This document shows, piece after piece, positions 1 through 8,610 of a stretch of 16,110 nt of DNA. A model generated the notes under the pieces. The model was given only the letters and a program-made list of their open reading frames with translations. It searched no databases and was not told where the DNA came from. Source of the DNA: Tubulinosema ratisbonensis (lineage: Eukaryota; Microsporidia; Tubulinosematidae); contig RCSS01000698.1 in NCBI GenBank assembly GCA_004000155.1, positions 3,181-19,290 of the forward strand, written 5' to 3'. How positions within the stretch are numbered: the first letter of the stretch is position 1; each line of letters begins with the position of its first letter. The position numbers and the translations under genes were made by a program.

Positions 1-590
1 ANNTANACNNNTANNTNCNNNANNTNATANATCACATAAAAAAATTAAAAAAACCAATAAACTTTTATGACTTAAAGGAAGAATTAGGCATAAACTTAGC
101 AATAAATCCTTTACTAATCCAATCACTAAAAAAGAACCCAAGGATAGAAGTAGTAAACAACACTTTGCTTTACAAACCATTGTACAACATAGAAACTAAA
201 GAAGATTTACTTAACTTACTCAAAAATTCTGAGGTAGGAATACTTTTATCTGATTTGAATGATTCAAATGAAAATGTGGAAGAATGGATTGGTAGTTTAA
301 AAAATAGTGTTTTATTTCTTAAGGATGTGGATAATTCAGTGGCAGTGTTTTACAATGACCTTGTTTTAGAAAAGGCACCTAAAGAGGTAATTAGTTTGTA
401 TAATAAAGTGAGTGTACCTAATTACACTGATATGATTAATGAACTAACCTCTGCAGGACTGAAAATACACAAAGCTGAGCTTACAAAGAAAAAACCTACT
501 TTGAAGACCAAAGAAAAAAAATATAAAAGAAAAATTAAAATTACAAACACACATATTAAAGGAATTAACTTTCAAGAAGAAGATAATTAA
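1..590 (+). CDS. TFIIE beta subunit, 5'-truncated by window edge
   Basis: General transcription factor IIE beta subunit, which with TFIIE-alpha helps load TFIIH on the RNA polymerase II preinitiation complex in the nucleus. The frame (codons starting at 3, 6, 9...) is open from the N-rich left edge to TAA at 588-590, giving about 195 visible residues. The TTG at 165 is an internal leucine, not a start. What I see: the end of a first winged helix (INFYDLKEELGI, then LLIQSLKKNPRI), followed by YKPLYNIETKEDLLNLL and GILLSDLND. These match the junction and second winged helix of TFIIE-beta, where the human protein has YKPKYN followed by an LL-rich helix. A lysine-rich tail (KYKRKIKITNTHIKGI) resembles the conserved basic C-terminal segment of the family. 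Identification is from remembered family pattern, not a search. The N-terminus lies outside the window. Confidence 0.8.
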   Translation, partial: XXXXXXXXIXHIKKLKKPINFYDLKEELGINLAINPLLIQSLKKNPRIEVVNNTLLYKPLYNIETKEDLLNLLKNSEVGILLSDLNDSNENVEEWIGSLKNSVLFLKDVDNSVAVFYNDLVLEKAPKEVISLYNKVSVPNYTDMINELTSAGLKIHKAELTKKKPTLKTKEKKYKRKIKITNTHIKGINFQEEDN

Positions 591-727
591 AAAAAATATT
601 ATTTTATCTGAAAAGAATATTAATTTTTGAAAAAATAAGAGAATTTTATTTTTTAAATAAAAAATGTTAATAAATTATTTTTTATTTAATAAAAAAATAT
701 TTTTTTTAAAATTTAAAATAAAAAATA
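591..727. other. AT-only spacer between convergent TFIIE-beta and tRNA-Glu
   Basis: Almost pure A/T, with no coding potential. It must hold the 3' end signals of the + strand TFIIE-beta gene and the terminator of the minus-strand tRNA gene. Confidence 0.6.
720..725 (-). terminator. RNA polymerase III terminator of tRNA-Glu
   Basis: Six A on the + strand, read as T6 on the minus strand, starting 2 nt past the discriminator base of the tRNA. Oligo-T this close to a tRNA 3' end is the standard Pol III stop signal. Confidence 0.8.
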
Positions 728-799
728 TTCCCTGGCCGGGAATCGAACCCGGGCCGACTGGGTGAAAACCAGACATCCTAACCACTGGACCACCAAGGA
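728..799 (-). tRNA. tRNA-Glu (anticodon TTC)
   Basis: Seventy-two nucleotides on the minus strand fold as a canonical intronless cloverleaf. The acceptor arm is TCCTTGG paired with CCAGGGA (one G-U) plus discriminator A at 728. The D arm contains GGTGGTCCAGTGG. The anticodon stem TCTGG/CCAGT (outer pair mismatched) closes the loop TTTTCAC, giving TTC at 764-766. The T arm contains GGTTCGATTCC, which is also the Pol III B box (739-749). No CCA is encoded, as expected for a eukaryotic nuclear tRNA. It lies 61 bp downstream of the Rpp1-like gene on the same strand. Confidence 0.97.
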
Positions 800-860
800 T
801 ACATGTAAATCAAAAGAACATTAAATAAAAAAATAATAAATAAAAATAACATTTAATTTA

Positions 861-1562
861 TTAAATACCTTCAAATTTCTTAACAATAAAATCATTTTTC
901 AATTCTCCTTCATAAACCTCAGAACCAAAACAATCTTTAAACAAATACTTTTTACAAGCCACCGTGTAAAGAAACCTTTCTTTATTCTCCTTAATCCTCT
1001 CAATCCATTTCTTTTTACAATCAAACAGCTGTAAGAAACAAAGAATATCCTCCATACTCTTTATTTCTGTTATAACATTAGCATTACTGCTAAAAAGTAA
1101 GTTTCTTCCTTTTGTTAAGTTAAGAAATCTTTGTGTGTTCTTTAAAAAATGACATTTTTCATTGTAAAGAATTTTCTTCATTTTGATCTCAAAAAAAATA
1201 TTTCTTCTCAAAGCTTTTCTAACAGAACTTTCATTAAAATAAAAAAGTGGAGTGTGTAAATCAAGAGAAATAATGTCTGTCTCGTATGATTCACATAGGA
1301 AATCAAAGAAAGGTTTAGTGCCATCCTTGCAAGATACACAGAGTATTTCATGGTTAGGTAATTTTATGGTGGATCTTTTGTTTTTTTCTGATAAGTATAG
1401 TGTTATTTTTTTATAAACTGAACAGTTTAATTCTATTTTTTTATGATCTGATATTTTATCACCAAAAGTAAAATCTTTGTTTAAACAAATTGCTTTGTAA
1501 TTGAATTGTGCTAAATCTTTAATGTTTACGAAATCTTCATTGATGTCTAATTCATAATTCAT
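861..1562 (-). CDS. RNase P/MRP protein subunit Rpp1 (p30-like)
   Basis: Probable Rpp1/Rpp30-family protein (233 aa), a TIM-barrel-like subunit of RNase P, which trims 5' leaders of pre-tRNAs, and of RNase MRP, which acts in rRNA processing; both are nuclear or nucleolar. Evidence by family pattern: the opening strand MNYELDI followed by a helix and YKAICLN at 22-28; the strand DIISLDL at 96-102; the helix-strand unit ALRRNIFFEIKMKKIL at 117-132; LTKGRNLLFSSNA at 149-161; and IKSMEDILCFLQLF at 167-180. These correspond to the family's characteristic FEI and SSxA segments and its next helix. It is shorter than the human protein (268 aa), as usual in microsporidia. I see no CCC motif before the ATG; the 5' flank is nearly all A/T. 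No TM or signal segment. Confidence 0.8.
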   Translation of the reverse strand: MNYELDINEDFVNIKDLAQFNYKAICLNKDFTFGDKISDHKKIELNCSVYKKITLYLSEKNKRSTIKLPNHEILCVSCKDGTKPFFDFLCESYETDIISLDLHTPLFYFNESSVRKALRRNIFFEIKMKKILYNEKCHFLKNTQRFLNLTKGRNLLFSSNANVITEIKSMEDILCFLQLFDCKKKWIERIKENKERFLYTVACKKYLFKDCFGSEVYEGELKNDFIVKKFEGI

Positions 1563-1729
1563 GTCTTAAAATTAAAAAAAAAATTTTTATAAAAAAATAA
1601 TAGAATAATAAAAAAGAAAAGAAAGACAAAAAACGTTTTTATATATTTATAATAAATAAAATACTTTAAATGATACTATTAAGGTATTATTAACTTTAAT
1701 TAAAAAAATATTACTGAAGAAAATTATAA

Positions 1730-2001
1730 ATGATACAAAACAATATCATTCAAAAAGATTGTAGCAAGAATTCAAAAGGAATTGAACTTAAGTACTGTAA
1801 GGCTATTAATAAATCACTGAATTTAAAACAATTGACAGGTAATTTAAAATTCTAACTAATGCTATTAAATGTATCTTTGGCGAAGCTAAAAGAAATGATT
1901 TAAAAAGATTAAAACTTTCTAATTTTTTTATTGAATTTTTACAACTCTTTAAAAAAACTATAAGTTTTATACCACTAAGTAATCATATCATTACAGGTTA
2001 A
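1730..2001 (+). pseudogene. Frameshifted ORF relic, unidentified
   Basis: An ATG at 1730 opens 41 codons (MIQNNIIQKDCSKNSKGIEL...) to TAA at 1853. A different frame then continues for about 50 codons from near 1843 to TAA at 1999, with protein-like content (KCIFGEAKRNDLKRL, FFIEFLQLF). One indel near 1843-1852 would join them. I do not recognise a family. It may be a decayed gene or transposon fragment, or chance in A/T-rich DNA. Confidence 0.3.
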
Positions 2002-2240
2002 AAAAATGTTGACTTTTTAAACAAAACGATAAAAATTATTTTAAATTAAGATTTTAAAAAATTTTCTGCTGTTGTATAATGTTTTAAATTATAAAATAAA
2101 GACAACATTTTAACGAATTCTATGAATTTTATTTTTTATATATTAAAATTTTAATTTATAAAAATAAATAGATAATAAGTTTGTACTTTGTTTCAATATA
2201 TTAAAAACTCATAAGAAATGCGATTTTTTAATATAATACA

Positions 2241-2266
2241 TACTATATTAAAATTTTAATATAGTA
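2241..2266. repeat. 26-bp perfect palindrome
   Basis: The two 13-nt halves, TACTATATTAAAA and TTTTAATATAGTA, are exact reverse complements and meet without a spacer. A similar imperfect palindrome sharing the core TATTAAAATTTTAAT lies about 100 bp upstream at roughly 2130-2170. Both consist almost only of A/T, so chance is plausible; 26 perfect bases are still uncommon. Confidence 0.5.
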
Positions 2267-2290
2267 ACTATCCTTCGAAATGGCTTATAA

Positions 2291-2680
2291 AAAAATAAAA
2301 TAGGATTTAAAACCCACAGAAAAGCTAATAATCCTAAGACATGAACCTGCTTCAGACAAAAGGTTTTTAGCGACGAAAAAAAAGCACTTAAAAAAGAATA
2401 GAAGAGGGTTGCTATGCACTTTGAAGAAAATTGTTTACCTCAAATTATTAAAACAAAATACAACAACATTCTTTCTTTAGGCAGGACAGGAGAGAGTGAA
2501 TACAAGGAAGTAAAACTCAAGAAATCATTGGCTTCGATTCAAGATTTTCTTTAATTCGGGAATAAGAAAGGAAGAGAGATAGTTTTACAAAATTATATTG
2601 AATGTGAAGAATACACAATAACAGAGCATTTTAATGAGAATGCCAAAGATGCCATCTGCATTTTAAAAAGTAGAATCTAG
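2291..2680 (+). pseudogene. Decayed coding sequence, unidentified
   Basis: One frame (codons from 2291) reads as protein-like sequence for 130 codons but carries three in-frame stops: TGA 2342, TAG about 2402, TAA 2552. The best stretch starts at ATG 2414: MHFEENCLPQIIKTKYNNI, then LGRTGESEYKEVKLKKSL, and after the 2552 stop KKGREIVLQNYIECEEY and FNENAKDAICILKSRI, ending at TAG 2678. Base composition here is clearly richer in G/C than the flanks, which supports former coding use. I do not recognise the family. The frame is kept across all three stops, so point mutations rather than indels seem to have killed it. Confidence 0.5.
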
Positions 2681-2955
2681 CTAGTGATTAATAACAAAAA
2701 TAAAGCTTTAATCTTTTTTTAAACAAAGCATCGTAATATTGAACTCTTTTCTATAAATTTAAGAACAAAAAAGCATAAAAGTAAGAAAAACACATGTTTA
2801 TATAGGGGAGTTCAACAAACGTATAGCTATTATTAACAATAAGTTGGATGGGATTATGGACTATAAAATAAAAATTAATGGTTTGATGTTTTAAGTATAA
2901 TTTTATTATAAACTTGATTAAAAATTCAACATTCCGCATAAATAAGTGAATATAA
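2681..2955. other. AT-rich spacer, nothing recognised
   Basis: A short minus-strand open frame here (2751-2939) is rich in Phe/Tyr/Leu/Ile, as expected by chance from A/T-rich DNA. I see no motif, RNA or repeat. Confidence 0.4.
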
Positions 2956-2959
2956 TTAT

Positions 2960-3477
2960 TAGTTTCGCCGTTAGTAATTTTATATACAAAACTTTTAAAT
3001 TTTCCGTAAAAATGCCAAAAATATTTTCAAGTAATTTTCGTTGTTTAGAGACTTCATCATCAAGATCGCTTGAATCAGCTATAATTAATGTCTTCAATCC
3101 AACAAAAGATCTTCAAGCTGATTTTATACTACATGCAATCTTAAAGAACCTAAATACTTGCAATACAATGTTATATTAGAATTTCTAAAAATTTTACTAT
3201 CGTGAAATGAACTAAATTTAAGAGAAATTTGCCTGAATTTCAAAAAAATGTCTACAACACACAAAAAATTAATAAAATAAAAGAATTTTCTTTTGTAATA
3301 AACACCAGCATTAGCTATAGGATGTTTAATGGGGACATGAGTACCATTTATAAATAATATGGTTTGCAGCCTGTTTTCTTTTTCCAAAAATTTAGTTAAA
3401 ATAAGAGAGGAACCACTATTTTCTTACAATTTTACTTCTTTTTGTGAAAATGGAAATTTAATTTTTGACATTTTCAT
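2960..3477 (-). pseudogene. PIF/Harbinger-type (DDE_Tnp_4) transposase relic
   Basis: Minus-strand remains of a HARBI1-like DDE transposase. From ATG 3475-3477 the frame reads MKMSKIKFPFSQKEVKL, stops at TAA 3424-3426, then resumes with FINGTHVPIKHP, VYYKRKFFYFIN and HDSKIFRNS, down to TAA at 3124-3126. In this family the first catalytic Asp sits in IDGTHIPI; here it reads INGTH, so Asp has become Asn. The second Asp, in the HDS motif, is retained. Below 3124 another frame continues with QRKLLENIFGIF (about 3000-3040), matching the VENAFG(L/I)L segment that carries the last acidic residue. At least one stop, one frameshift and one lost catalytic residue make it inactive. No terminal repeats found. 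Confidence 0.75.
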
Positions 3478-3480
3478 GTG

Positions 3481-3920
3481 AATGTCCAAATATATGATTT
3501 AAAAATATCGAAAATATACTTATTTACCTAAAATTACCTAATAATTAATAAAATAAATAAATTTATTCTGTTGAATTTCTAAATTTTTTATTGTGCTTTT
3601 GTTTTTTGCTAAATATTGTTAAATAGTTGACTAAATTTTTTTTCTGACATTCTAAAATTTTTATTAAATTGTATCTCTCGCATAATATACGTATAAGATA
3701 TCCAGTTTTGTTAGAAACTTAAGATTTTTAGATTTTTTCGTCTTCACAACACAAATAAATTGAAATAAAATAATCACTTTCTGTTTAAACAGAAAAAATT
3801 TTTTACTTAAATTTATTTATTTTTTAATATACAGTTTTAATATTTTAAATCCTATTTTTTAAATAATAGAATTTAGATATATTTAACTAAACTTTAATAT
3901 ATAAAAAATAAAGGACATCC
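3481..3920. other. AT-rich spacer, nothing recognised
   Basis: No open frame, RNA or clear repeat. It may include the lost N-terminal and terminal-repeat part of the Harbinger relic, but nothing readable remains. Confidence 0.4.
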
Positions 3921-4122
3921 CTATTATTATTTTATTATTCTATTATTTTCTTATTTATTATTTTCCCGTTTATTACTCTATTATTTTCTTATTTATTATT
4001 TTCTTGTTTATTTTTATCTTATTTATTATTTTCTTATTTAGTATTTCTAATTTATTATTTTCTTATTTATTATTATCTTATTAATTATTTTCTAATTAAT
4101 CATCTTCTTATTTATTTTTTTT
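3921..4122. repeat. Degenerate tandem array, 15-bp unit TTATTTATTATTTTC
   Basis: Clear 15-bp periodicity from 3989 to 4107: exact units at 3989-4003 and 4019-4033, variants at 4004-4018, 4034-4048, 4063-4077, 4078-4092 and 4093-4107, and one 14-bp copy at 4049-4062. The left part (3921-3988) has the same words but drifted spacing, including another exact unit at 3951-3965. It is a decayed minisatellite that probably arose by slippage. Confidence 0.85.
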
Positions 4123-4282
4123 TGCACAAATTTCCATTAAGTTTTATATTGCTAACCTGAAGTAAGACACAATTTTTGTGGTTTTTTGTCGAGTTTGATT
4201 CTAAAAATTTTTTATCAAAAAATATTTTTATCTCATTTTGGTATAATTTGATCAAAAAAGAAAAGTATTTAAAATCTTTTTA

Positions 4283-4287
4283 CCCCC
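4283..4287 (+). promoter_or_regulatory. CCC-type start-proximal promoter motif
   Basis: CCCCC lies 6 nt before the ATG at 4294, in a nearly G/C-free context. A CCC-like motif just upstream of the start is a described microsporidian transcription signal. Its presence argues that 4294, rather than the later ATG at 4408, was the original start of the membrane-protein gene. Confidence 0.5.
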
Positions 4288-4293
4288 TCTTAA

Positions 4294-5174
4294 ATGAATA
4301 CAAAACAAGTTAGAATAAAAAATTTTAATATCCAACGGGAGAACAAAGAAGAAAAATCTTTGAGGTTAAAATTATATATATTTGATTTGGTTTATAAGTT
4401 GTAATCTATGTTCTTGTTAGCCGTTGTAATTTACTTTAACTTTGATTTTTTTAATTATCGATCAATTTTGGGTTTCGAAAGCAAATTTAATTTTATTTTT
4501 ACTACAACTTTCCTTCGCCTAATTTTATTAATCTTACAGACAATATCATGGTTTATTTTTATAAGAATGAAGCTTAGTTTTTCAGATTATTTGTTTTATG
4601 TTTTACTTAGTCATTCATGTGTAACTATTGTAGGATTCAATGCATATATATTCAGAATTATACCTCTAATATTGAGATTATATAAAAAATTGGCTTATTT
4701 GATATTAATTTAATTCTGATTTACTTGAATTTTTTGTATTTCCTTCCAATTATTATGTTTTTTGTTTCAAGTACTAAAAAAAATAGAAAGTATCAAAATG
4801 AACGTATCCATTTATTTCTATTTCTATTTTTTTAGTACTTTACTTTTTACAGGAATGTCTATACTCAATTTAGTAAACTTTACTGGGATGATTTATCCTT
4901 TGATTTTTACATTGATTGTTTTCTTTTTCAATTTTATTTTTGTATTTCCAGTTTCTTTTTTAGCTTATAAAACACTAAAAGAAAAGGTTCTGAGAAAAAA
5001 AATCTTGTTTATTTTTTGGAGTATTTTGATTATATTAACAACAATTCAAGACGACTTGTATGTTGAAAAAGCAGCAGCATTTTAAGTTCTAATAGCGAAT
5101 TTAGTAAATTTAAGCATTATTTTTTATTGAGTGATGAAAGATATAATTCTGCAAATGTTTCTACTTTGAATTAA
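4294..5174 (+). pseudogene. Broken seven-span membrane protein gene
   Basis: Protein-like sequence runs across the interval in pieces. From ATG 4294 (MNTKQVRIKNFNIQREN) the frame meets TAA at 4402 just before MFLLAVV (ATG 4408) and continues to 4713. Frame 3 carries LILIYLNFLYFLPIIMFFV (about 4690-4795). The first frame resumes with MNVSIYFYFYF to 5085. The other frame then gives a hydrophilic tail (FSKFKHYFLLSDERYNS) to TAA 5172-5174. Joined, about seven hydrophobic segments appear: 4408-4450, 4487-4560, 4590-4680, 4710-4770, 4800-4875, 4885-4970 and 5005-5045. Two shifts lie at A6 (about 4683) and A8 (about 4777) runs, so some breaks could be sequencing indels. No family recognised; seven spans and a charged tail suggest a receptor- or transporter-like protein, without proof. 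Confidence 0.55.
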
Positions 5175-7573
5175 ACATAGTTCATTTTGATTATTATTTG
5201 TTTTCATTTTTTATTGTCTTAAAAATTCTGGTTTTTACATATTGTAAAATAACCATTCAATTTTCAATAATAAATTTAATTTTAAGAAATGACCAAAATA
5301 ATACAATGGAAGATAATGTTAATAAAGCTATAAGTGGTCAATGCTAAACTTACACTTAGTTTATATTTATCACACAAACAAAAAAGGTTTAAAAGATAAA
5401 AATTTATAAAATCTTTGTTTGAATAAGAATTAATAAATCATTAAATATCATAGTTTATTAGCTGAGATTATGATTCTTTCTTGCTGGGATTTTATACATA
5501 AAAATTTTTTGGCTCCATTTAGATGAAAAATCAAAGAAATTATATTTTACGAAGCTCATCTAAGAAAATAAAGGAATTCAAATTTCTAAAAATTGTAAAA
5601 ATTTTATTTGACCATATTTATTAAAATATAATCTGATAATTTCTGTAGTCTAAGATAACTCTACCTTGATATTTAGTTATAGTAGATCCATCAAATTATT
5701 TTTATATTATTTATAAAAATTTTTCAAATACTTTAAGAGACAACATTTATCGAGTTATCTTTTTTACTTTGAAAATTGATTTTTCATTTTTGTACTTAAA
5801 TAATTTAATCAAAACTTTATTTTTTCAATACACAATATTCGATTAGTAATTATAATAGTTTTAAAAAATTTTCGACATTTTATCAGCCATACAGGTGGTT
5901 TTCAAAGATAATTCTTTATTTGTACATAAAAATTATATTAGATAAATAACCAATAAAAAATATTTTGCAATAGGTATGTAAAAAGTTAGTATTGAACAAA
6001 AATAAGACCAAAAACAAAAAAGGGGTTATTTATTTAGAAAATTCGTAATTTAAAACTAGTAGGGGGTTCTATATATTTTAAAAAACTTTTAAATAGTATA
6101 AAAGGATAAAAAAACTTATTAAAGACTACATACATCTATAAACTATACATAAAGATGTTGTTTTCACCATCTATATCAAAAATAATCTTTTTTGATAAAG
6201 TAAATATTAAAATTTATGAAAATTTACATTTACAGTTAAATTTTAAATAAATAAAGTTATAAACTTTGATAAGTTTTTTTATATTTTTTTCTTTTAATTG
6301 AAAGAAAATAAATATTAAAAATACGAGTTTATAACCATTTAACAGATCATTAATTTTAAGAAAAAAATATCGCAATTCAATGAAGTTTTAGGAATATAAA
6401 AGTTCTGTTTGGACTCTCTAATAATTGCAGTAAAAATAAGAGTAAAATATTAACAATAAAGATTTAAAATAAAACTGTTACTGATTTTTATTTATTTTGC
6501 TTTGCTTTTTGTATGATTAAAAAAAGTTTTTGTTTTTTTAGGTATATTTTTTGGTTTTAAATACTAATGACTTGATTTATATATTCTATAATAAATTCAG
6601 GGGATTTAACTTTAATAAAGTATTCAATTCCAGAATAAACAGTAGGAATGCTAAAATATAGAATATATAAAAAATATATATCGTTAATTTATAGGACTTT
6701 AACAAAGATAATCAACCCAAATTTCGGTTAGATTTTAATATTTTTGATCAAAAGACTAACTTTTTCTTAATTCTATTTGTTACAAATATTAAAATTGAAA
6801 TTCGAAATTCAATTTATCTTTATGTTTTAAATTTCTAAAACAGAGGACTCGAAATTCTTCATTTTACTCCATAATGTAACACACTGTACCGTTTATAGAT
6901 AATATTATTATAGGTAATCTAAATATAACAGATATTACAATATTTCAACTGCTATAATCTTGACTTACAATATTTTTTAATAATAAAACTTATAAACAAA
7001 GAATAATAGTGAAACATGTTTTGAATCGCCGAAAAACAATCAAAAAGTTAGATAAAGGACCAGTTGTCTAAATAATTTTAAGAGTTTTAGGCACTGTGAT
7101 CATTGTTAACATCTTCTTTTTAAAAAAACTACTAATATTTCCAGAATATTTTTTAAATCATTCTGAAAAAATTTTTATTTTTTTTTCAAAAAAACAAGTG
7201 TAAAAACATGAGGTTTTAAAAAATTAATTATATATTTTGTAGGTTCTTATATACAGCTTAAGATTTCTGTAAATTTTTTAGAACATTTGATTATTTCGTA
7301 TTCTTTTTTAACAATAAATTTTTGATTTATATAAAAATTAATTCAATAATATCACCATTAATCAAATCTTCTAAATTATTTACTATCATCCTCTTTTCTT
7401 TTATGAGAAAAAAATTGTTAGTAAGTTTTTTAGGACAAATATCAGTTCATTAGAGAATCGTATTGTATCTATTCTTTTTTCCCTCCGCAAACATAGTCAT
7501 TAGATTTTTGACTATTAAACAACAAAACTATTACGTTTGTTACATATTCACAAGCGGATTTATATAAAAAATA
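5175..7573. other. 2.4-kb gene desert
   Basis: Very AT-rich, with stops in every frame. I found no tRNA, no tandem array and no convincing protein relic on either strand. The longest suggestive piece is a roughly 32-codon minus-strand frame near 6560-6655, too short to call. The stretch may be old, fully eroded transposon DNA, since recognisable transposase relics lie on both sides. Confidence 0.5.
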
Positions 7574-7630
7574 GCTAAAGTACAAAATAAAGTCCGTGGG
7601 TGGGGCTTTTTAGAGGGGTAAAAAATTACC
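7574..7630 (+). repeat. Left terminal inverted repeat of Merlin-like element
   Basis: The outer end begins GCTAAAGTACAAAATAAAG and the inner end is GTAAAAAATTACC. It aligns without gaps to the reverse complement of 8554-8610 with nine substitutions, most of them transitions. Confidence 0.88.
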
Positions 7631-7644
7631 TTTTTTTTTTGAAA

Positions 7645-8514
7645 ATGATTTTCTATATTTTAAAGAAGTTATATGAAAGGTTATTATCCCATGAGATTAA
7701 GGATGAATCCGACTTAGAAAGATATTTAATATATCCAGATCTACAACCAGACATGTCGGTTAGATTATAAAGAAAAAAATGAACAAAGGTAAGTTAAGTT
7801 TGACATTATTTATAAATGCTCCTTCTTTGATACTAAAATTGAAGAAAAACTAATAAAATTTAAATTAAAAAGTAAATTAAATGTTGTCAAGCAGTTTTAT
7901 TTATATATAGTTTGTTCAAGAATTGAACCTAAAACAAACTATTAATTTTTCAAGAGTATCAAAAGGCATCATTTTAGAATTTAACAAAAACTTAGGAAAA
8001 ATTATAAAAAATAAAGTGTTAAAAAATATGAATCTAAATAGGAGGAATTGATAGGTTTGTTCAGATAGATGAGAATTATTTTTCAATGAGAAAATATAAT
8101 ACAGATAGAAAAAAGTAAACTTTTATATTTTTTGTGGCAATTGATGCACCATCCAAAGAACTAAGGATTAAAAAAATTAAAAACATTAAAAAAACAATTA
8201 AAAGTTTTATTTACCCAAACACAGAAATTCATTCAGATAAGCTTTCTTCTTATATGTCTTACTTTAATAATAACAATCTTTATATACATAAAAACGTAAA
8301 CCATTCAAAAAATTTTGTTGATCGCTAAAGCAAGGCTAATACACAATAAATTGAGTATGTATGGCCATTCTTGAAGAAATTTTTAAGAAGAAGAGAATTC
8401 AAAAAAAAAGAAGAACTACAAAATTATATTAAGGAGTTTGAATTCAGAAGAGCCAATAAGAAAAGTAGTGTATTTTTTCTGTTTTTTGAAATTATAAAAA
8501 TAATTTTTGATTAA
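7645..8514 (+). pseudogene. ISXO2-like DDE transposase pseudogene (Merlin)
   Basis: ATG 7645 opens 41 codons (MIFYILKKLYERLLSHEI..., ending DMSVRL) to a TAA. A second frame then holds YKCSFFDTKIEEKLIKFKLK (about 7811-7870), with one Cys of what in this family is an N-terminal zinc ribbon. From about 8044 a single frame carries the catalytic half: VQIDENYFSMRKYN (first Asp, 8068-8070), VAIDAPSKEL, IHSDKLSSYMSYF (second Asp), KNVNHSKNFVDR, then IEYVW (final Glu, 8353-8355) and FEFRRANKKS, ending at TAA 8512-8514. In-frame stops sit at 8116, 8326 and 8347. HSxNFVD followed by a TxxIExxW-type motif is diagnostic of IS1595/Merlin transposases. Catalytic residues survive, but stops and at least one frameshift make it inactive. 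GTG 8134 is an internal Val codon. Confidence 0.88.
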
Positions 8515-8553
8515 ATTAAATTTTATATTTTTTTTTGTAAATGAAAATATAAG

Positions 8554-8610
8554 GGTAATTTTTTATTCCTCCAAAAAGCCCGGCCCGCGGTCTTTATTTT
8601 GTATTTTAAC
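8554..8610 (-). repeat. Right terminal inverted repeat of Merlin-like element
   Basis: Reverse complement partner of 7574-7630. The core CCCGGCCCGCGG at 8579-8590 is the most G/C-rich word of the element, where the left copy has several C-to-T or G-to-A type changes. Confidence 0.88.

Larger units (their letters stand above)
7574..8610 (+). mobile_element. Merlin/IS1595-like (ISXO2) DNA transposon, decayed
   Basis: A 1,037-bp element bounded by terminal inverted repeats of about 57 bp (7574-7630 and 8554-8610), with a single transposase relic inside. The repeats share TACAAAATAAAG, GGGCTTTTT and AAAAATTACC and match at about 48 of 57 positions. They are far more G/C-rich than the surroundings. 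The flanks are A-rich (AAAAAATA on the left, CAAAAAAAAT on the right), so an 8-bp target duplication typical of Merlin is possible but cannot be proven in such simple sequence. The repeat structure and transposase type fit the eukaryotic Merlin superfamily. Confidence 0.85.

Noticed and set aside
165..590. Start of the first gene at 165
   Set aside because: The codon is TTG, and the same frame is open and family-like back to the left edge, so the gene is truncated by the window.
2751..3179. Open frames 2751-2939 (-) and 2946-3179 (+)
   Set aside because: The first is Phe/Tyr/Leu/Ile-rich chance A/T sequence with no motif; the second is the antisense shadow of the Harbinger relic.
7017..7110. 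Possible Tc1/mariner-like helix-turn-helix remnant (NRRKTIKKLDKGPVV)
   Set aside because: Only about 15 codons before a stop, with no supporting downstream DDE motif.
8134..8328. Separate 64-aa gene
   Set aside because: GTG 8134 is an internal codon of the transposase frame, which is open upstream to the stop at 8116 and continues in the same frame past the stop at 8326.
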